Source: Halicephalobus mephisto (Eukaryota > Nematoda > Chromadorea > Rhabditida > Panagrolaimidae). From it: 64,000 bases of DNA. The stretch spans positions 1 through 64,000 of the forward strand of contig SWDT01000121.1 in assembly GCA_009193035.1 (NCBI GenBank), read 5' to 3'. The position numbers and the translations under genes are program-made. Below, piece after piece: positions 21,524-32,929 of this stretch. The notes beneath the pieces are model-generated. The model did not search any database. It had not been told where the DNA came from and saw nothing but the letters and a program-made list of their open reading frames with translations. Within the stretch, counting starts at the first letter, position 1. The number at the start of each line of letters is the position of its first letter.

Positions 21524-23689
21524 ATGTCCGATTCTGCTCCTCAAATGTCTCTCACAAGAATCAGTGATCCGGTTTGTTTTTTAAATTATAATTTTCAAAT
21601 TATAAATTTTTCGGAAATTTTAATTTTTTATTTAAAAAACCTAAATTACAGTAATTAAATCTGCAGACTCAGAATTTTAGACTAAATTAAAAGTTTATTT
21701 TTAAAATCTAAATGTACAAGATCTTTAGTTTTAATTTTCGAAGTTTAAAATTTATATTTTATTGAAATTAATTATTTTTGAATATGTTTATTTTTTGAAA
21801 TTCTCAATTTTATAGTCAAATTATAGAAATTCCATTACTGTATTTTGGATACTTTTTGTTCAAATTTGAAAACTGAAATTGAAGTTGATTGTCAACTTTT
21901 ATATTTTTCAAAAAACTTAAATTTTAATTTCTGAAGTTTAAAATTTATATTTTATTGAAATTATTTATTTTTGAATAATGTTTATTCCTTGAAATTCTCA
22001 ACTTTGGAGTCAAATTATAGAAATTCCATTACTGTATTTTGGATACTTTTTGTTCAAATTTAATAATTGGATTTCACTTAAAAATTATAAATTTATATGT
22101 ATAGTTTATAGTTGCACGATATTTAGTAAGATGGATTTTTTTAGGTTCTTCCGTTTGTTAACGCTATTCCTGGAGGGATTTTCCCTGGTAAAGCCATCAC
22201 GATTCGTGGAGCAACGACTAATACTGCTGATAGATTCGCGATTGATCTATGTTGTGGATTACTGGTCCAAGGAGATCATCAGGACGACAAAGCTCTGCAT
22301 GTTAATCCTAGATTTATCAAGAAAAAAGGACTTTTTGGGTCAAGTGATGAAGACATAGTTTTGAATTCGTTAATTAACAACAAATGGGGTGGTGAAGAAC
22401 GTTACAGAAATATTATTGCAGAAAATGGTCCATTTAATATTCGAATTTTGATTTTGCAAAATTATTTCAAAATTGCCATCAATGGAAAGCACTTGGCCGA
22501 TTACGTTCATAGAATTCCACTTGAGAGGATCAATGTGATATTTATCTACGGAGGAGCAAAAGTCGATGTTATTGAATTCGAAGGAAGCAACCCGAACCCC
22601 CCGAATCCGATCGAAAATGTACCTATAGGTGAAGGCACAAATTTTCCAACTGCAGACGTGATTATTAAAAAACCGACTGTTCCGTTTGTTCATTCTTTTA
22701 AGTCTGGTTCGTTGTTTCCTGGAAAATCAATCACATTGATTGCGACTCCGAAGATGCATGCTACAGTATTCAGTTTCAATATCATGCGTGGAGGAGACCA
22801 CTTTTTCCACTTAAGAGTCGATTTTCCAAAGGACCATAAGGGATCTGTAAGTCGTTTTGGATAATCTCGGAAGTATTAGTGGTTTTGGAAATTTTTACAT
22901 AGGAAATTATTAATTTTAAATTTAATTAAAAAAGTGAAATTGAGTAATTATGTTTTTAAGTCAAGAATTGGGAGCAGTAATTAGTAGTAAAAGTTAGGAA
23001 ATTTCGGAATTTTCCCTTAGGGCATGATTTGAGAAATTAGTGCCTGAAAATTGGAAATTTCGAAAGTTGAACATCAGTAATAATGATTAAATTAAATTAA
23101 TTCAATTTTTGGAAATTCAAAAAAGCGAAATTTTAAATTTTTTTAAATTTTAAATTTTTAAATTTTCAAAATTAACTTTTATTTTTTACTTTGGATTGGA
23201 ATCTGAAGTTAGCAATAAGTAATGAATGCTGATAAACTTCAGAAATTTCCCTTAGGGCATGATTTGAGAAATGAGTGTCTGAAAATTGGAAATTTCGGAA
23301 GTTGAACATCAGTAATGATGATTAAATTAATTCAATTTTTGGAAATTCAAAAAAGCGAAATTTAAATTTTTTTTTATTTTAAAATTTTATTTTTTTTATT
23401 TTAAAATTTTATTTTTTTTTATTTTTAAAATAAATTTTAGCCGGCTGTTGTTCGAAATAATTGTCTCAACAAACAATGGATGACAGAAGAACGTGAAGTT
23501 TTTCGATTCCCGTTTTCTCCAGGGATTACTTTCGATCTTGATCTCCAGTTTGAAGAAGAGTTCTTGACCGTTCGTGTCGATGGAGAACATCTTTTCAAAT
23601 ACACTTATCGGCCAAAAATAATGATCGAAGAAACCAATGTGATCAGTATCCAAGGAGATTTGACGGTCCAACGCTTCGAATTGAAATAA
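21524..23689 (+). CDS. Tandem-repeat galectin with two CRDs
   Basis: Galectins are secreted or cytosolic beta-galactoside-binding lectins. Exons 21524-21571, 22145-22846 and 23441-23689 join in frame to 332 aa, the length of nematode 32-kDa tandem galectins. CRD1 keeps the sugar-binding set: H68, N70, R72 (HVNPRF), N90, W97, E100 and R102 (NKWGGEER). In CRD2 the first strand reads H238-L-R240-V-D242, so the Asn and Arg of HxNxR are lost, while W263 and E266 (NKQWMTEER) remain. CRD2 probably binds a different ligand or none. The linker is Asn/Pro-rich (NPNPPNPIENVP). No signal peptide, as usual for galectins. The acceptor before the ATG lies about 120 bases after the helicase stop, suggesting an operon. 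Confidence 0.93.
21695..22070. repeat. Tandem duplication in galectin intron 1
   Basis: Two copies about 180 bases apart share TTGAAATTCTCAA, TCAAATTATAGAAATTCCAT and TGTATTTTGGATACTTTTTG with few differences. Confidence 0.85.
23010..23345. repeat. Duplicated dispersed repeat in galectin intron 2
   Basis: Two copies about 215 bases apart contain CCCTTAGGGCATGATTTGAG and TCTGAAAATTGGAAATTTCG. Related copies occur in the SKP1-like intron (54905-54960 and, inverted, 55215-55290) and at 58575-58645. Confidence 0.75.
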
Positions 23690-23699
23690 AAAATCGGAA

Positions 23700-24180
23700 A
23701 ATTTGTAACATGTGTTAAATTTTTATTTTTTAATATATTATAGTCGAAATAAATGGTTCGGGAATTTTGAATAAAAATGGAAAAAATAAGTTTAATAATT
23801 AATTTAAAAATAAACTTTTTTTTACAGTAATTGAAAAAATTTTTAAATTATTTTTTAAAAATAAATTTTTTATTTTTTATAATTTTAAAAATTTAAAAAT
23901 AAACTTTTATTTTTTTACAGTAATTTAAAAAATTTTTAAATTACTTTGTAAAAATTAATTTTTAAATTACTATAAAAAAATTAAAAAAGTTTATTTTTTA
24001 ATTAACTATTAAATTTAAAAATTTTTTTTACAGTAATTTAAAAAATAAATTTGACAATTGATTACGAAATTAAATTTTATAAAAATAATCCAAAAAAATT
24101 ATTTCGTAAAAATTTATTTTTGATTTTTATAATTTTCAAAAAAAAAATTTATCATTTAGTTTGTGATTTTTTTGTCTTTT
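23700..24180. other. AT-rich intergenic spacer
   Basis: Runs of A and T with the recurring word TTTACAGTAATTTAAAAAA. No gene seen. Confidence 0.5.
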
Positions 24181-24189
24181 GAGAGAAAA

Positions 24190-24365
24190 ATGGTCACGAT
24201 TGAGTGTTCTTGTTAGATAAGTGTGACTCAATTTTGCCCTGCGGGCTTTTGTCCGTACAAGGTTAAACCGGATTCCGCGACAAACAGAAAAGAAAATTCC
24301 AATGTTCTCCTGGGATTCTGAATCGAGAGAAAACTTGACCGGTAGACCGTGTACCTATAGGGTTA
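24190..24365. other. GC-richer patch of unknown nature
   Basis: A 175-base stretch (CCCTGCGGGC, CCGGATTCCGCG, GACCGGTAGACCG) stands out from the surrounding A/T-only sequence. Neither strand gives a good exon that would splice in frame to the gene at 24966, and no known ncRNA was recognised. It may be a 5' untranslated exon or promoter. Confidence 0.3.
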
Positions 24366-24379
24366 TTTCTTGTTTGAGA

Positions 24380-24830
24380 ATTAATTCATATAAAATTTTT
24401 AAAAAACTTTAATTATTTTAGAAAAAAATAAAATTTTTAAAAAATATGGATTATTTTAGAAAAATACAAAATTTTTAAAAATTTGAATTATTCTAGAAAA
24501 AATATAAAATTTCAAAAACTTTAATTATTTTAAAAGAAAATATAAAATTTAAAAAACTTTAATTATTCTAGAAAAAAATAAAATTTTTAAAAAATATGGA
24601 TTATTTTAGAAAAATATAAAATTTTTAAAAAACTTTAATTATTTTAGAAAAAAATAAAATTTTTAAAAATATGGATTATTTTAGAAAAAATATAAAATTT
24701 AAAAAACTTTAATTATTCTAGAAAAATATAAAATTTGAATTATTCTAGAAAAAATATAAAATTTAAAAAATCTAAAATTAGAAAAAAATTTAAATTTAAA
24801 TATTTTTGAAAAAATATAAATTTAATTATT
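24380..24830. repeat. AT-only tandem repeat
   Basis: About ten units of 38-45 bases built from AAAAAACTTTAATTATTTTAG and AAAAATATAAAATTT. Confidence 0.85.
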
Positions 24831-24965
24831 TCTTAAAATTATATTATTTTTGGAATTTTTTAAAATTTTGTTTTTTAAAATTTTAATTATTTTAAATTTT
24901 TTTTTATAAATTTTAATTATTTTAAATTTTTTAAATTTTCAATTTTAATTATTTTAAATTTTAGA

Positions 24966-26192
24966 ATGATTCCAGAATTCCCGATTCCCCCAGGCGTTTT
25001 GACTGATCCGGTCGAAAAAAGAATCTACAGTAATTACTGTATTCCACGGGAAATGACCAGGGCTCTAGAATCGTCTTCCAAAGAGTACGGTATGAAATTT
25101 GAATTTTTATAAAAATTACGTAATTTAAAAAAATTATTTTCGGAAAATTGTCTCGAATACGGTAATTGAAAAAAACTACACAACATTGTAAAAGATTCTA
25201 GAAATTTCCAGCATCACGTAAACTTTAAATTTTTCACTTTTTGGTCCTGACTGGAAAGTTTAGAATTTTTTTCGAAACAATTTTTTGGAATTTTATAAAA
25301 AAATTTTTATAATAAATATAATTTTCAATTTTTTTATCAATATATAAACATTAAATTTTCCATTTTTTGGTCCTGACTGGAAAGTTTTAAAAATCCTTTC
25401 GAAACAATTTTTTAGAATTTTATAAAAAATACAATTTTCAATTTTTCAATTAATATAAAATATAAAATTTTCCACTTTTTGGTCCTGACTGGAAAGTTTA
25501 GAATTTTTTTCGAAACAATTTTTTGGAATTTTATAGAAAAAATTTTTTATAATAAATATAATTTTCGATTTTTTTTATTAATATATAAACATTAAATTTT
25601 CCATTTTTTGGTCCTGATTGGAAAGTTTTAAAAATCCTTTCGAAACAATTTTTTGGAATTTTATAGAAAAAATTTTTATAATAAATATAATTTTGAATTT
25701 TTTTATTAATATATAAATATTAAATTTTCCATTTTTTGGTCCTGATTGGAAAGTTTAGTATTTTTTTTTTCGAAACAATTTTTTGGAATTATAAAAAAAT
25801 TTTTATAATAAATATAATTTTAAATTTTTCAATTAATATAATATAAAATTTTTCACTTTTTGGTCCTGACTGGAAAGTTTAGAATTTTATAAAAAAATTG
25901 TTATAAAAAATATAATTTTGAATTTTTTTTATTAATATATAAACATTAAATTTTCCATTTTTTGGTCCTGATTGGAAAGTTTAGAATTTCTTTTTTCGAG
26001 GGAATTTTCAATTTTTTGTAAAATTTTGTTTTTAATAATATGATTTCAGACAACTCCAAATTGGCTTCTCACTTGACGACGGAACTTCCAGAGATGATGA
26101 CGTGCTTGTTTGTCCTCCATATGGCTAATTATTCTACATCATTTTTTTTTCGAAATCATATTTTTTCTCCAAGATCATTGATTATTTATTGA
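24966..26192 (+). CDS. Small two-exon gene of unknown function, 88 aa
   Basis: Exon 1 (24966-25089) and exon 2 (26050-26192) join in frame. Exon 1 is much GC-richer than its surroundings, has an acceptor (TTTTAG) one base before the ATG and a good donor (CG|GTATGA). It encodes MIPEFPIPPGVLTDPVEKR and ends in SSSKEY. Exon 2 follows GATTTCAG and encodes DNSKLASHLTTELPEMM. The last residues run into AT-rich sequence and the stop overlaps an AATAAA, so the true 3' end may differ. There is no signal peptide or recognised domain. The intron holds seven tandem repeats. Exon contrast and splice sites support a real gene; the function is unknown. Confidence 0.55.
25130..26030. repeat. Tandem array in the intron of the small gene
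   Basis: Seven units of about 110-130 bases, each with TTTTTGGTCCTGAYTGGAAA and TCGAAACAATTTTTTGGAAT. The unit is a relative of the widespread GTCTCGACACGAA repeat family, in which 'ggtcctgac' also occurs. Confidence 0.88.
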
Positions 26193-26199
26193 AATAAAA

Positions 26200-26475
26200 T
26201 CTAAAAATAATCTATTTTTGAAGATTACTGTAAAATTAAAAATAATCTATTTTTGAAGATTACTGTAAAATCTAAAAATAATTTATTTTTGAGGATTACT
26301 GTAAAATTAAAAATAATTTATTTTTGAAGATTACTGTAAAATTAAAAATAATTCATTTTTGAAGATTGTTGTAAAATCTAAAAATAATTTATTTTTGAAG
26401 ATTGTTGTAAAATTAAAAATAAATTTAAAAATTATTTATTTTTGAGGATTACTGTGAAATTAAAAATAATTCTTC
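26200..26475. repeat. 38-bp tandem repeat
   Basis: About seven units of AAAAATAATTTATTTTTGAA followed by GATTACTGTAAAATC. 26476-26690 then shows nothing recognisable. Confidence 0.85.
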
Positions 26476-26689
26476 AAAGATATTCAAGTACTGTATGTAC
26501 AACTACCAACCCCTCAGGGCAGAGAGCGTCCCACGTGATTGCTGGTGTAAAATCCTCCAAAATTTAAAAAATTAATTAAAAATTATTTTCAGAAAATTTG
26601 TAAAAAAATATTTTTAGTTTTTAATGACGGATTGCGAAATTGCACAAAATCTGAAATGTCACATAAGTCAACTTATTTTCTAAAATCTT

Positions 26690-27290
26690 CTAGAAATTCG
26701 TGTCGAGACCATTTCGTGGGGAAATTTATCTTTAATCTTTTTTATAATAACGTAATTATAATCGTATCCTCACAGAATCACATTAAAAACAAATTTTATA
26801 ATCTTTAGGTCCCGAATGGAAAATTCTGAATTTTCGTGTCGGGATAATTTTGCAGAAAAAGTTTATTTCTAACTTTTTTATAATAGTATAATTATGATTG
26901 GATATTTGTAAACTCACAAAAACTAAAAAAACTCAACTTCGGGTCCCGACGGGAAAATTCTGAATTTTCGTGTCGGAACCATTCCGTACTAAAATCCACT
27001 TTGAACTTTTTTACAATAGTATAACAATGTCTAAATGTCTTTAGAATCACATAAAAACTAAAAAAACTGAATTTTAGGTCTTGACGGGAAAATTCCAAGA
27101 TTTCGTGTCGGGACCACTTTGTAGAAAAAGTTCATTTCTAACTTTTTTATAATAATATAGTTATTGTTATGTCCTTTTAGAACCATATAAACATTAAATT
27201 TCACAATTTTATGTCTCAACTGGAAAGTTGCAAAAATTCGTGTCAGGACTATTTCGTAACGAAATTTGTTTTCAAGTTTTATGATTTCTG
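26690..27290 (-). repeat. Inverted repeat left of the ZP gene (about 135-bp units)
   Basis: Four to five units, each with TTCGTGTCGGGACCATTTCG-like cores. Read on the minus strand, 26890-27100 is nearly identical to 31612-31818 on the plus strand; a chance open frame in both differs at only two of 68 positions. Confidence 0.9.
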
Positions 27291-27299
27291 AATTGTCAA

Positions 27300-28010
27300 T
27301 CAAGTTCTCAAAAATCGTTATTGTCGAATTTGAAGGACATCCTGATTTTTAGGATTCTTCAAAAAAAAGAAAAAATGGCATTTGTGAAATGAAAGAAAAT
27401 CGAAAAATCAAAAATTTGAAGATTTTTTTTCAAGTTGAACGTCTCCGAAAAATCCACTTTTCTTTACGCAATGTAGTTTCCAATTATTCCAATCCAGAAT
27501 CAAGAAGCAATTATTTGCCATTCTTGATTCCGACGTCTTCTGAAGTAGGCGGGAATCCAAATTGCTTTCCTGATGACGTTGGTTTTTTATTTTTGTTTTA
27601 AGTACTGAATATTTCAGAATCTAGTGGAGATTTACGGAACCGAAATTAAAGTCTTGGAAATTTTTAAAAGGATCTGGGAAATTTTTAAAGTACTTTTTAG
27701 CTTTAATTTTCGAAATATCATAATTTTAAAAATTTTTAAAAAAGTAAAAATTCGTTTTTAAAGTACTTTTTAATTTTAATTTTTGAAATATTATAATTTA
27801 AAAAATTTAAAAAAAAGTAAAATTCGTTTTTAAATATTTTTTAGTTTTAATTTTTGAAATATTATAATTTTAAAAATTTAAAAAAAAGTAAAAATTCGTT
27901 TTTAAATATTTTTAAAGTACTTTTTAGTTTTAATTTTTGAAATGTTATAATTATGAAATTTTTTTAAATTTAAAAATTCGTTCTGGAATGTTCTTGAAAC
28001 AATTTTTCGA
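27300..28010. repeat. Spacer with AT-rich tandem repeats
   Basis: 27300-27640 has no convincing gene: a 70-codon frame at 27389-27601 lacks supporting splice partners. From 27690 there are about four units of 75-90 bases with AGTACTTTTTAGTTTTAATT and AAAAAAGTAAAAATTCG. Confidence 0.65.
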
Positions 28011-28640
28011 TTTTGTATAGTAATTTAAAATTAAAAATTAATTTTTTTAAAATTCGTGTCAGGACCATTTCGGAAAAAATTAAATTTTTATATGGTCATT
28101 TAAAAGTAAAAATTTAATTTTTTTTAAAATCCGTGTTAGGATTACTTTATAAAAAAAGTTTATTTTTTAGAGTAATTTAAAATTTAATTTTTTTATGGTA
28201 ATTTAAAGTTAAAAATCAAATTTTTTAAAATTCGTGTCAGGATTACTTTATAAAAAAAATTTATTTTTTTTTAAATTCGTGTCAGGACCATTTCGGAAAA
28301 AATTTAATTTTTTATAATAATTTAAAAATAAAATTTTAATTTTTTTATGATAATTTAAAAGTAAAATTTTATTTTTTTCAAATTCGTGTCAGGACCATTT
28401 CGGAAAAAATTTATTTTTTACAGTAATTTAAAAGTAAAATTTAACTTTTTTTTAAATTCGTGTCAGGACCATTTCGGAAAAAATTTATTTTTTACAGTAA
28501 TTTAAAAGTAAAATTTAACTTTTTTCAAATTCGTGTCAGGACCATTTCGGAAAAAATTTATTTTTTAGAGTAATTTAAAAGTAAAATTTAACTTTTTCTT
28601 AAATTCGTGTCAGGACCATTTCGCAACAATGAACATTTTG
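28010..28640. repeat. 75-bp tandem array with TTCGTGTCAGGACC core
   Basis: About eight units, each with AAATTCGTGTCAGGACCATT then TCGGAAAAAATTTATTTTTT. The core is the same as in the dispersed CGACACGAA family, here amplified just upstream of the ZP gene. Confidence 0.88.
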
Positions 28641-28879
28641 ATTCTTTACAATCATCGGACTCGAAGTGTCTCATCGAGAAGAGGGTTCTTGATGTCGAAC
28701 ATTTTAATTTTTTTGAAAGGTCAATTGCGGATTTTTGTTTTCACACGATTTCCTTCGTTTTTGAAGAACTAGAATTTTAAATTCGAACAAATAGAAACGC
28801 GATCATGATCGTTGTTTGCAGACAACTTGAGAAAAATCTTTTTTAGGATTTTCATGGGTCTTTCCTGAGCCCTGGCCCC

Positions 28880-31483
28880 ATGTTGATGGTTTTACTGTGC
28901 CTTTGGGCATCCACAAATGCCCATTTTTCTGTGAATTCTCCTTATCACAGAAATTTTTTTTCAAATATCCGCCGGATCAACGGGATCAAGTCGGACATCC
29001 TCGATCCAGTCGAACCTGACTATGCTCGTAAGTTTTTTATGCAAATTTTTTGTGTAAATTCCTATATGCAAATTTCAGTAAGAGGAAAAGTGATCTGCAA
29101 CGACAAGACGATCGGGATTGAGTTCCCCGGAAGTGGATTCAGCGGCGGCCGGATTTTCGTCAGCAAACACGAAAACGATCCTAATTGCATCAGATACATC
29201 TCTTCTGTAAGTTCTTTGTGTTTTTCACACATTAATATTCATCTTTAATATATCAAACTTAATTTTCATATATCAATTTTCATATTCATATATAACTTAT
29301 AACTTTCATATATCAATTTTCATTTTCATATATCAATTTTCATTTTTAATATATCAATATTCATTTTTAATATATCAATTTTAATTATTATCCGTGAATA
29401 TTCATCTTTAATATGTCAAACTTAATTTTCATATATCAATTTTCATTTTTAATATATTAATTTTAATTATTATCCGTGAATATTCATCTTTCATATATCA
29501 AACTTAAGTTTCATATATCAATTTTCATTTTTATATATTAATATTCATTTTTAATATATCAATTTTCATTTTTATGCATCAATTTCGATTTTTCATATAT
29601 GAACTTTGACTTTTATATATCAATAGTTATTTTTTATGAGTTTTTATTTTTATCTTTTATGTGAATTTTTATTTTATTTTTTTGTTTTTATTCAAATTGT
29701 TGCAGGTAGAGGACAAGGCGCGTCTGGAACTTCCACTTCAGTTTCTGCCCTGCGGCATCAAGTCCAGAAGACTGGACCACCCGAATCGAGGAGTGGAGTA
29801 CTCCATGAAAGTGGTGGTATCTTATGACCACAGTAAGATGACGGAAGAGGACGAAATGTTTCTTCTTTCTTGTCGGTACTTTGCCAAAGAAGTAACTGTC
29901 GGATCCGTCATGGAAGTTTCGCCGTTTTCGAAGACGTATCTCATCGGAAGCGACGAAACTCCCAAGTGCAGGTTTGTTCGGATTTATATGTTTATTAAAG
30001 TAACTAAATTGCTGTAAAAATAAGGAATAATTATCAAAACTACTTTCAACAAAAATGTTCGCAAATTTCTGCAATCCTAACTTTATAAAGATAGTTTTGA
30101 TTTTTTAGGAAATTCTAGAAACTTCTAGAAAAATTTCAAAGTTCCGCAATTTGAGTTTAAAAATTTTTAGAAGATTTCACGGAATTCTGGAAGATTCTAG
30201 AATATTCTAGAAAAATTATAAAATTCCGGAATCTGAATTTTAGGAAGTTCTGGAATGTTATTTTTTTTAATTTTAGATATTTTGAAGAAGTTTATTGTTT
30301 TTAATTCTAAAGAAATTTATTATTTTTAATTTTAAAGAAGTTTATAATTCTTTATTTTGAAGAAATTTATTGTTTTTTATTTTGAAGAAATTTATTGTTT
30401 TTAATTGCAGATATTCTCTTCATATGAACTCGATCGACGGTCCGCCGGCGGACAGCGCGCAACTCGGGAACCGTGTCTACCACGTCTGGGAATGCGACTC
30501 CAGGAATTACGCCGTCAAAGTGTACAATTGCTTCATTCACGACAAAACGGACAAAAAGTACATGTTAATCGACGAAAATGGCTGTTCGACAGACAGAACA
30601 ATCATGCCGGAATTGACCTACGATCAAAATTTGAACTTTATCTACGTTTCCAGCAAGGTTTTTAAATTTTCGAATTCGAACAAAATGTACTTCAATTGTT
30701 TACTGTATATGTGCCCCAAAAACGACCAAGAATGCAGGGACAATATTCCACCCGCTTGTGGGTCCTCGAGAAGACGGAAGAGATTCAGCAGCCTCAGAAA
30801 CGGCATGATCCAGCTCACCCTCAACTCCAGCATCCCTTACGAGCAATTCAGGGATCTTCGTCGAGGAGACATCGTTTTCCAGGACGATCCAATGGATCCG
30901 GAAGGATTTCTCCATGCAATCGAACAACCAGTTCTTGAATATAAAAGTCGGGAATTTTAATTTTCATATATCAAAACTTCATTTTCATATATCAAAATTA
31001 ATTTTCATATATCAAAACTCGATTTTCATATATCAAAATTAATTTTCATATATCAAAATTAATTTTCATATATCAAAACTTGATTTTCATATATCAAAAT
31101 TTAATTTTCATATATCAAAACTTCATTTTCATATATCAAAACTTTATTTTCATATATCAAAACTTGATTCTCATATATCAAAACTCGATTTTCATATATC
31201 AAAAAGCTTTGATTTTCATATATCCAAAACTTCCGTATATGAAGAAGAAAGTATTTTTATATCAAAAACTTAATTTTCATATATGAAAATTGACTTTCTA
31301 TATATTGAAATTGATTTTTCAGCGTCAAGTCAGAGAAGCTGTCCGGAAGAAGGTTACAGTGACGCCGCTTTCCTTGTTCTGATCGTTTGCAATCTGATCA
31401 CTCTGACGATCAGCACAATCAGCATCTGGGCCCTTTACAGACGGAAATTCACAGCCAAGTTGTCCATTTCGGATAAAATGTAA
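28880..31483 (+). CDS. ZP-domain cuticlin-like transmembrane protein
   Basis: ZP-domain proteins polymerise into extracellular matrix; in nematodes many build cuticle or line lumens. Exons are 28880-29027, 29079-29206, 29706-29971, 30411-30946 and 31323-31483, total 412 aa. A signal peptide (MLMVLLCLWASTNA) opens the protein. The ZP domain starts at VICNDKTIGIEF, with GRIFVSK, then C-terminal motifs YNCFIHD, ENGCSTDR and VYF-like MYFNCLLYMC. A furin-type site RRRKRF follows, as expected for release of the polymerising ectodomain. The last exon adds a membrane helix (AAFLVLIVCNLITLTIS) and a short basic tail. Its donor (AAAA|GTCGGG) is weak; if it is not used, translation stops at 30960 and the protein lacks the anchor. 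Confidence 0.87.
29220..29640. repeat. CATATATCAA repeats in ZP intron 2
   Basis: More than ten copies of TTTTCATATATCAATTTTCA-type units of 20-30 bases, with TAATATATCAA variants. Confidence 0.9.
30960..31300. repeat. CATATATCAAAAC repeats in ZP intron 4
   Basis: About 14 units of roughly 20 bases, AATTTTCATATATCAAAACT, nearly head to tail. It lies between the readthrough stop and the membrane-anchor exon. Confidence 0.92.
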
Positions 31484-31574
31484 ACTTGACTTGTTTCGTT
31501 ACGAGCCATTATATGCAATTTGTATTTATTTCCATTTATAATAAATAGTGTAAAAATATGTCATTGTAGAAAGC

Positions 31575-32030
31575 AAAAATTTTTTCCACAAAGTGGTCCC
31601 GACACGAAATTTTGGAATTTTCTCGTCGGGACCTAAAATTCAGTTTTTTTAGTTTTTATGTGATTCTAAAGACATTTAGACATTGTTATACTATTGTAAA
31701 AAAATTCAAAGTGGATTTTAGTACGAAATGGTTCCGACACGAAAATTCAGAATTTTCCCGTCGGGACCCGAAGTTGAGTTTTTTTAGTTTTTGTGAGTTT
31801 ACAAATATCCAATCATAATTATACTATTATAAAAAAGTTAGAAATAAACTTTTTCTGCAAAATGGTCCTGACACGAAAATTCAAAATTTTCCATTCGAGA
31901 CCTAAAGTCAAGTTTTTTTAGCTTTTGTGAGTTCACAAACATCTAACAATAATTACACTATTATAAAAAAATTAAAAATGAATTTTTTTGAACAAAATTA
32001 TCCCGACACGAAATTTTGTTTCTAAAAATT
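31575..32030 (+). repeat. Inverted repeat right of the ZP gene
   Basis: Reverse-complement partner of 26690-27290, with about three units carrying CGACACGAAAATTCAGAATT and CCGTCGGGACC. The two arms enclose about 4.3 kb with the whole ZP gene. Confidence 0.9.
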
Positions 32031-32390
32031 TTCAAAATTCTTGAAAAAAATTAATTTCGAAATCAGTTATGAGATTTGTCGCTTTTGCGCGGGAATTCAA
32101 AAAATAAACTTTTTTACGAAATTCTGTAATTTTTACAATTTTTTAAATTTCGTAATAAAAATGATTAAAAATTGATTTCGAAATTGTCATTTTTTATTTT
32201 TACTTTTTTCATAAAATTTAAAAATTACAAAAAGTGTATTTTTAATTATAACTTTTGTTTACAAAAAATGAAAAGTGTAATTATTTGAAGTCCTCTTTGA
32301 TCGACGAGTCGGTCATGTTTAAAAAACTTGATGAAAGTCGGTAAATGAGCACATTTCGTACACTCAAAAAATAGATCTTTACAAATTTTT
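32030..32390. other. Intergenic spacer
   Basis: AT-rich; a GC-richer patch at 32290-32345 (CCTCTTTGATCGACGAGTCG) is the only landmark. No gene. Confidence 0.4.
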
Positions 32391-32790
32391 GAATTTCAAT
32401 TAATTTAAAAAAAAAGAAAATTTAAAAATAAAAACAAATTTTTAAATTTCAATTAATTTAAAAAAAAAGAAAATTTAAAAATAAAAATAAATTTTTGAAT
32501 TTCAATTAATTTTAAAAAAAGAAAATTTAAAAATAAAAACAAATTTTTAAATTTCAATTAATTTTAAAAAAATTTAAAAATAAAAATAAATTTTTGAATT
32601 TCAATTAATTTAAAAAAAAGAAAATTTAAAAATAAAAACAAATTTTTAAATTTCAATTAATTTTTAAAAAATTTAAAAAATGTCTAAAAATTAAATTTAA
32701 AAATAAAAACAGATTTTTAAATTTCAATTAATTTTAAAAAAAATTTAAAAGTAATTTTTCGAAATTTTAATTAATTTAAAAAAAGTAGTT
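32390..32790. repeat. AT-rich tandem repeat
   Basis: About seven units near 50 bases: AATTTTTAAATTTCAATTAA then TTTAAAAAAAAGAAAATTT. Confidence 0.88.
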
Positions 32791-32929
32791 TAAATTAATA
32801 GAAATTATTTTTTCAAAATTTCAGAAATTGTTATTTTTAATTTTTTACATTTTTTTGATTTTTATATTTTTTATATTTTCTTTATTTTGTAACAAAATTG
32901 AAAAAATTTAAATAATTTTTACGTAGTAA

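Noticed and set aside
24190..24365. Idea that the GC-richer patch is an SL, snRNA or tRNA gene
   Set aside because: No Sm site, leader, box A/B or T-run terminator in the right order was found on either strand.
27389..27601. 70-codon frame between repeats upstream of the ZP gene
   Set aside because: No domain, no acceptor/donor partners, and flanked by repeats on both sides.
26892..31818. Pair of nearly identical 68-codon frames (26892-27098 minus, 31612-31818 plus) rich in Phe and Ser
   Set aside because: They come from the inverted non-coding repeat; their similarity reflects DNA identity, and the same units elsewhere carry stops.
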